A DNA stretch of 64,000 nucleotides, taken from the NCBI GenBank assembly GCA_963735175.1, contig CAVTJX010000016.1, positions 806,001 through 870,000 on the forward strand. Reading direction: 5' to 3'. Shown one piece after another: positions 59,145 through 64,000 of this stretch. This DNA comes from CAVTJX01 sp963735175. GTDB lineage: Bacteria; Electryoneota; RPQS01. Each line of letters begins with the position of its first letter. The first letter of the stretch is position 1. Position numbers and translations under genes: made by a program. The notes under the pieces are model-generated. The model was not told the origin of the DNA. It saw only the letters and a list, made by a program, of their open reading frames with translations, and did no database searches.

Positions 59145-59145
59145 C

Positions 59146-59967
59146 ATGCGCCTGTTTCCTGCTGTTCTGCTGGGATTTCTGCTGATGGTCAGCCCCGTCA
59201 TGGGCGCTGACCATTTTCTCTATCCGGGAATCTATGCCACTGCGGGCAACAGCACGAATGGCCGCGCGTCCGTCGATCTTTCGGCCTACAGCTCGGTATC
59301 CTTCAATAATCGGCATTTAATCTCGGTGGGCTACTCCGATACCCGGCTTAAACACCGCGACTGGACTTACGGGCAGCAAATGCTCGTCGGTGGCATGGCA
59401 CTGACCTTCCGGCCTATCACCGTGAAGGCTCATTACGCGCACATCGACGGCGATTTCAATCTCGATGACCGTCTCTACTCCTATCGCTACAACGATCACG
59501 CAGACCTCGGCAGCGCGGAATTGGTATACGGACATTGGCCATGGTACGCCGGAATCGGCGCGATGTACTTCAACGGCATTGGTTATCGCAAACAGACGGT
59601 GCAGCAGTGGACGGCGCGCCTCGAACATCCCCTCGGGCGCACGGCGTGGCTTTCACTGCGGCCCAGTTATGCATGGGTGCTGGACGGACGGCGGCTGTGG
59701 TCGGCGGAAGTCAAAGCGTCGTGGCAGCCGCATCGCAACTGGATCTTTCGTGCGGGAGGCATGGCGGGCGAGCGCGCCTATGCCTTCGACAACGACCTGT
59801 TGGTGATCTATAATCAGGATGAAACACAGACACGCCTGCTGTCTGCGCAGGCCGAGGCGCGGCTCTGGCGCGGCTTCTGGCTGAGCGGGCAATACCTCTA
59901 TACTCAGTTCCGGGGCTACTCTATCCGCTACCTCGTGGCCGGGCTGCACAGCCGGTTGCCGCTATAG
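59146..59967 (+). CDS. Outer-membrane beta-barrel protein (YaiO-like)
   Basis: 273 residues from ATG 59146. Signal peptide (FPAVLLGFLLMVSPVMG), then alternating amphipathic strands rich in Tyr/Trp (HRDWTYGQQMLVGGMALTF, DDRLYSYRYNDH, WLSGQYLYTQFRGYSIRY), ending in a C-terminal strand VAGLHSRLPL. This resembles YaiO-type barrels that sit beside TPR proteins. Last gene of the six-gene operon. It probably provides the outer-membrane step of the system. Confidence 0.72.
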   Translation: MRLFPAVLLGFLLMVSPVMGADHFLYPGIYATAGNSTNGRASVDLSAYSSVSFNNRHLISVGYSDTRLKHRDWTYGQQMLVGGMALTFRPITVKAHYAHIDGDFNLDDRLYSYRYNDHADLGSAELVYGHWPWYAGIGAMYFNGIGYRKQTVQQWTARLEHPLGRTAWLSLRPSYAWVLDGRRLWSAEVKASWQPHRNWIFRAGGMAGERAYAFDNDLLVIYNQDETQTRLLSAQAEARLWRGFWLSGQYLYTQFRGYSIRYLVAGLHSRLPL

Positions 59968-59974
59968 CGCATCA

Positions 59975-59993
59975 TGGGAAATATTCGTATATT
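59975..59993 (+). promoter_or_regulatory. Putative promoter of the Crp/Fnr gene
   Basis: TGGGAAATATTCGTATATT, 49 bases before the start codon; closely related to elements at 4269 and 25321. Confidence 0.45.
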
Positions 59994-60041
59994 GGACTCC
60001 ACACCGAGCATTTTCCTTTAGCTCCCGATGAGGTCCGTCCC

Positions 60042-60740
60042 ATGGATGAACAACTGGCCCAATTGTTCCGCGCCAGCGACTTCGGCAAAGCCATTGGCGA
60101 AGACGTCTGCCGCGAAATTCTCGACGCCGCCGAAGTCCAGCACTGGCCGGCGCAGGCGCTGATCTTTCAGGAAGGCGACACGGCGGATGGGATCTATTTC
60201 GTCGCCAAGGGAATGGTGAAGCTCGTGCGCATCGCCGCCGACGGCCGCGAAACGGTGTTGACGATCATGGAGCCGCCCGGCTTGTTTGCCGAGGCGGCGA
60301 TTTTTTTGGGCAAGTATCCCGCCACGGCGATGACATTGACCGAAACCGAGCTGCTGTTTCTGCACAAGCAGAAGGTGATGGAGCTGATCATGAAGCACGA
60401 GGTGTTCCTGCGCTTCTTCTTCACCGCCATGGCGAAGTGGCTGCAGCGGCTGGTGGCGAAAATCGATCAACTCACGCTCTCCGACGGCACCGCCCGCCTC
60501 TGCCGCTACTTGCTCGGCGAACTCGACAAGGGACCGGCACAGCTCGATTACCGCGTACCGCGCGTAAATCTGACACTGAAGAAGGGCGACCTCGCCACCT
60601 TCTTAAATATGAATCAACCCTCGCTCTCGCGCATTTTCCGCCGTCTGCAGGACGACAAACTGATCGACGTACAGGCCAAGACGATCTACCTGAACGACCT
60701 CGAAGCCCTCCGACGCCTGACGTTGCCGCCACTGGAATGA
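60042..60740 (+). CDS. Crp/Fnr-family transcriptional regulator
   Basis: 232 residues. N-terminal cyclic-nucleotide-like sensor domain (LIFQEGDTADGIYFVAKGMVK, then RETVLTIMEPPGLFAEAAIF), dimer helix, then a helix-turn-helix (LKKGDLATFLNMNQPSLSRIFRRL). There are no N-terminal cysteines for an iron-sulfur cluster, so it is not FNR; it resembles the DNR/NnrR type that senses NO through haem. The next gene is a nitric-oxide reductase, which supports that role. Confidence 0.88.
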   Translation: MDEQLAQLFRASDFGKAIGEDVCREILDAAEVQHWPAQALIFQEGDTADGIYFVAKGMVKLVRIAADGRETVLTIMEPPGLFAEAAIFLGKYPATAMTLTETELLFLHKQKVMELIMKHEVFLRFFFTAMAKWLQRLVAKIDQLTLSDGTARLCRYLLGELDKGPAQLDYRVPRVNLTLKKGDLATFLNMNQPSLSRIFRRLQDDKLIDVQAKTIYLNDLEALRRLTLPPLE

Positions 60741-60898
60741 CCAGCGTGCGACGCTGGACCCGGGCGCGTGGCCTTTGATGACTGCGCGCTTCGCGCATGC
60801 TGGGTCTTTACCACGCCGTGCGACCTCTCCAGAGGCCGCCGTCTGGATGATCGCTTCTAACTAAAGATCGCCGCGCGGGGTTTCCTTACCCCGCGCGT
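60741..60898. repeat. Composite palindromic intergenic repeat, copy 4
   Basis: CCAGCGTGCGACGCTGG hairpin, diverged core TTTGATGACTGCGCGCTTCG, CTGG, then the 3' hairpin CGCGCGGGG / CCCCGCGCG at 60872-60897. The most diverged of the four copies. Confidence 0.6.
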
Positions 60899-60934
60899 TT
60901 CATTTTTCCCCGCCCCCGCTGCGGGGATTTTTTT
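60872..60934 (+). terminator. Two consecutive hairpins ending in a T-run
   Basis: The repeat's own hairpin, then CCCCG CTG CGGGG (60914-60926) followed by ATTTTTTT. The second has the clean T-run and is the likely terminator of the Crp/Fnr gene. Confidence 0.7.
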
Positions 60935-61203
60935 GCGCCCAAATCCGCCTCTTTTTCTCCGTTTTTATCCCAAGGCAAAGCTCCTGTGGCCATCGGAGAG
61001 TACATTGGGGGCGTCATCCGGTCTAAACCACAACCGCCCGCAATTCGGGGTGAGGGCGATTTTTCGCCAATTGATGCCCAGAGACCAATTTGGAGAAGGT
61101 CAGTTTTCGCGTTTTCGCAATTTAGACCCTTCAAGGAAACTTTAACTCCGTTTGGATTATAAACCTTCAATCGGACATACTGGAAAATCAGGAGACGGAA
61201 CCA
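60935..61203. other. Leader region of the NO reductase
   Basis: About 270 bases. A half-site TTGAT at about 61071 could belong to a Crp/Fnr-type box, but I see no matching second half. The sequence CCAATT occurs twice near 61069-61093. No gene seen. Confidence 0.4.
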
Positions 61204-63513
61204 ATAAGCTATCGCAAGCTGTGGATCGCGTTTATCGTCGTCATGGTGGCCTCGTTTGCGGTATTGGGCTATTTTGGACGGGAGATCTACCGCGAAATGC
61301 CGCCGGTGCCGAACCGCGTGGTGACCACCGACGGCCGCGTGCTGTTCACGGGCCAGGAGATTAAAGACGGCCAGAACGTCTGGCAGTCCATGGGCGGGCA
61401 GGAGGTCGGCACGATCTGGGGCCACGGCGCGTATGTGGCGCCCGACTGGTCGGCCGACTGGCTGCACCGCGAATCGACTGCCGTACTCGAGATCTGGGCA
61501 TTGGCCGATTACAACGCCCTATGCCCAACTGCGCGACACTGAACAAGCCGCGCTGCGCCAGCGCCTCAAGGACGAATACCGCACCAACACCTATAACAGA
61601 ACCACGGGCGATCTCGTGGTTTCGCCCGTGCGGGCGCAGGCCATGGAGGCGGTGGGCGCGCACTACGCCGCGCTCTTCGGCAACGATCCCGCCATGGACA
61701 AACTGCGCGACGCCTACGCCATTCCGGCCAACACCATCAAGACCCCGGAGCGGCAGCAGGCGATGAACGCCTTCTTCTTCTGGACCGCCTGGGCGTGCGC
61801 GACACAGCGCGCCCGGCAAACAGATCACCTACACCAACAACTGGCCCGCCGAAGCGCTGATCGACAACCGCCCCACCGGCAGCGATCGATTCTCTGGTCG
61901 GTGATCAGCTTCGTGATCCTGCTGGCCGGCGTCGGCGCGCTGGTCTGGTACTTTGCCGCCGAGCACCGCAAACGCGCCGAGGAGCCGATGGACGTGCCGC
62001 TGACGCGATCCCGCTGCTGGCGCTGAAGCCCACGCCCTCGATGACAGGCGACGCTGAAGTATTTCTGGGTCGTGGCGGCGCTGATCGTGGTGCAGGTCGG
62101 TGCTGGGCGCGGTCACGGCACACTACGGCGTGGAAGGCAACGGCTTCTACGGCATTCCGCTTGCGCAAGATGGCTGCCCTACTCGGTGACCCGCACCTGG
62201 CACACGCAGCTCGGCATCTTCTGGATCGCGACCGCCTGGCTGGCGACCGGCCTGTTCATCGCCCCGGCCGTTTCGGGCTACGAACCGAAGTTCCAGCGCG
62301 CGGGCGTGAACTTCCTGTTCGTCTGCCTGCTGATCATCGTGGTCGGCTCGCTGGCCGGCCAGTGGTTCGGCGTGCAGCAGAAGCTCGGCTTCGGCTCGAA
62401 CTTCTGGTTCGGCCACCAGGGCTATGAGTACGTGGACCTCGGCCGCTTCTGGCAGATCTTCCTGTTCGTCGGGCCTGTTCGTCTGGCTGTTCCTGATGGG
62501 CCGCGCGCATGTGGCCCGCGTTCAAGAAGCCGGTCGCGAACCGCCATCTGCTGGCGCTGTTCCTCATCTCCTCGGCGGCCATCGCGCTGTTCTACGGCGC
62601 GGGGCTGATGTGGGGCCGGCAGACGAACCTGGCCATGGCCGAATACTGGCGCTGGTGGGTGGTGCACCTGTGGGTGGAAGGCTTCTTCGAAGTCTTCGCC
62701 ACGGTGGTGATCGCCTTCCTGTTCACGCGCATGGGGCTGCTGCGCGAATCGCACCGCCACCGCCGCCGTGCTCTTCTCGACGGTCATCTTCCTCTCCGGC
62801 GGCATCCTCGGCACGTTCCATCACCTCTACTTCACCGGCACGCCGACGGCGCGTGCTGGCGCTGGGCGCGACCTTCAGCGCGCTGGAGGTTGTGCCGCTG
62901 GTGCTGATCGGCTTCGAGGCCTACGAGAACCTGACCCTGAGCCGCGCGCGGCCGTGGGTGCACGGCCTACAAGTGGCCGATCTACTTCTTCGTGGCGGTG
63001 GCGTTCTGGAACCTGGTGGGCGCGGGCCTGTTCGGCTTCCTGATCAATCCGCCGATCGCGCTCTATTACATGCAGGGCCTGAACACGACGCCGGTGCACG
63101 GGCACACCGCGCTGTTCGGCGTCTACGGCATGCTGGGCATCGGGCTGATGCTCTTCTGCCTGCGCGGCCTGACGGTGCGCAAGCGTGTGGAAGACGCGGC
63201 GCTGCTGCGCTTCACCTTCTGGTCGATCAACATCGGCCTGGCGCTGATGGTGCTGCTGAGCGTGCTGCCGGTCGGCCTGCTGCAGACCTGGGCCAGCGTG
63301 GAGCACGGCATGTGGTACGCCCGCTCGGCGGAGTTCCTGCAGACGCCGCTGATGGACACCTTGCGCTGGCTGCGCGTGATCGGCGACACGATCTTCGCCT
63401 CGGGCGTGTTGGCGCTGGGCTGGTTCGTGCTGGGACTGAAGACCGGCTGGTCGCTGGACCGTGAAGAAAGCGTGCTGGGCCGCATGGAGCGAACTCCGGA
63501 GCGGGTTGCATAA
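61204..63513 (+). CDS. norZ: Quinol-dependent nitric-oxide reductase (qNOR), heavily frame-disrupted
   Basis: About 765 residues when joined. It reduces NO to N2O with quinol electrons in the inner membrane. Landmarks: YRKLWIAFIVVMVASFAVLG, QSMGGQEVGTIWGHGAYVAPDW of the fused cytochrome-like domain (no CxxCH), TRTWHTQLGIFWIATAWL, VHLWVEGFFEVF (FeB ligands), GTFHHLYFTG (two FeB His), and PVHGHTALFGVYG (haem ligands). About a dozen frame changes (near 61520, 61805, 61890, 62000, 62052, 62096, 62170, 62473, 62508, 62757, 62855 and 62965), nearly all single extra bases. No ATG lies at the expected start; an ATA at 61204 sits nine bases after AGGAG. It follows a Crp/Fnr gene. Confidence 0.85.
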
Positions 63514-63562
63514 GACGGTGCGGAACATCCTCAAACAATAATCTGAAAGCAGAGGTATTCTC

Positions 63563-64000
63563 ATGCTAACGGCATACAGACTCAGATCAGTCGCGACAGG
63601 CTTGCTGGGAATCATGATCACGGCCGGCACGCTGCTGCCACAAGCGTCGCGGGCGCATTGCGATTCCATGGATGGCCCCGTGATTATCGAGGCGCAGATG
63701 GCGCTCGAGAAACACGACATCACGCCGCTCTTGAAATGGGTGAAACCCGAATATGAGGCTGAAGTGCGGACCGCCTTCGCCAAGACCGAAGCAGTGCGCG
63801 GCAAAGGCGCGGACGCCAAAGACCTCGCCGATACCTACTTCTTTGAAACGCTCGTGCGCGTCCACCGCGCCGGCGAGAACGCGCCCTACACGGGAATCAA
63901 GCCCGCCGGGCAGCAGGAAGCGGTGATCATCGCCGCCGATCGCGCCCTCGACAACGGCTCGCCGGCAGACCTTGAACAAGACTTGCTGGCGGCGGTCAAA
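63563..64000 (+). CDS. DUF6448-family exported protein, 3'-partial
   Basis: At least 146 residues, running off the window end. Signal peptide (TGLLGIMITAGTLLPQASRA), then AHCDSMDGPVI, DITPLLKWVKPEYEAEVRTA, ADTYFFETLVRVHRAGENAP and YTGIKPAG, the pattern of DUF6448. Function unknown. It lies 49 bases after the NO reductase on the same strand, so it is probably co-expressed and may take part in the response to nitrogen oxides. Confidence 0.8.
   Translation, partial: MLTAYRLRSVATGLLGIMITAGTLLPQASRAHCDSMDGPVIIEAQMALEKHDITPLLKWVKPEYEAEVRTAFAKTEAVRGKGADAKDLADTYFFETLVRVHRAGENAPYTGIKPAGQQEAVIIAADRALDNGSPADLEQDLLAAVK

Noticed and set aside
61066..61095. TTGAT half-site as a Crp/Fnr box for the NO reductase
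   Set aside because: No second half at the required spacing; the site stays only a weak possibility.
1..64000. Programmed +1 frameshifting as an explanation for the many frame breaks
   Set aside because: No common slippery codon, stop or stimulatory structure at the breaks; extra bases often duplicate neighbours, as sequencing errors do.

Overview
The window is about 64 kb of GC-rich bacterial chromosome with mostly short intergenic gaps and genes on both strands. I see no rRNA, tRNA or CRISPR array. Four exported proteins (4393, 16218, 33818, 52621) end in a roughly 80-residue domain that starts with a YPNPFN motif and finishes in a short K-terminated tail. This is the type IX secretion / FlgD-like sorting domain of the Fibrobacteres-Chlorobi-Bacteroidetes (FCB) superphylum and related candidate phyla. 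Together with lipoproteins, outer-membrane barrels and an RND pump, this points to an uncultured diderm FCB-type bacterium. I cannot name the phylum from sequence alone.

Layout. 1-4.1 kb: RND efflux pump (adaptor and inner-membrane transporter). 4.3-6.8 kb: secreted M6 metalloprotease. 6.9-10.4 kb: two exported TldD/TldE-like proteins. 10.4-13.9 kb: a Sir2 deacylase followed by an ADP-forming acyl-CoA synthetase fused to a GNAT acetyltransferase (Pat-like). 13.9-15.7 kb: M3 oligopeptidase. 16.2-21.1 kb: giant surface protein. 21.3-23.7 kb: an accessory patch where a DUF2806 gene sits inside a broken DNA methyltransferase, followed by hairpin repeats. 23.8-30.2 kb: AGCS amino-acid symporter, sulfurtransferase, exported bleomycin-hydrolase-type peptidase, YihY/BrkB protein, sorbosone-dehydrogenase-like lipoprotein. 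30.6-36.2 kb: NtrB/NtrC-like two-component pair, then a good sigma-54 promoter reading into a cupredoxin/YCF48 surface protein and a YceI protein. 36.5-42.3 kb: baeRF-type protein, SRPBCC protein, MscS channel, MarR regulator with YceI, NmrA-like reductase. 42.5-48.5 kb: AcpS, acetyl-CoA synthetase, DUF3788, PAP2, lipoprotein, acyl carrier protein, Kbl-type synthase. 48.7-52.1 kb (minus strand): NSS and APC amino-acid transporters with small membrane proteins. 52.6-53.5 kb: small surface protein. 53.6-60.0 kb: a tightly coupled PqqD / ATP-grasp / PLP decarboxylase / urea-transporter-M23 / TPR / beta-barrel operon. 60.0-64 kb: Crp/Fnr regulator, quinol-type NO reductase, DUF6448 protein.

The strongest candidate for an undescribed system is the 53.6-60.0 kb operon. 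A PqqD-like (RRE-type) protein, an ATP-grasp ligase and a decarboxylase whose N-terminus carries a leader-like YxxP segment are translationally coupled to a membrane protein joining a urea-channel fold to a LytM peptidase, then to an exported TPR protein and an outer-membrane barrel. This looks like the making and envelope handling of a modified amino acid or peptide. A second coherent theme is reversible lysine acetylation: Pat-like enzyme, Sir2, and an acetyl-CoA synthetase with the acetylatable PKTRSGK motif.

Caveat on the data. Around fifty reading-frame breaks interrupt otherwise well-conserved genes. Most are single extra bases, often duplicating a neighbour, and they are densest in the NO reductase. 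I read them as sequencing or assembly indels and give such genes as one composite span, naming where the frame moves. Intergenic space holds at least two families of palindromic repeats, several of which double as terminators.
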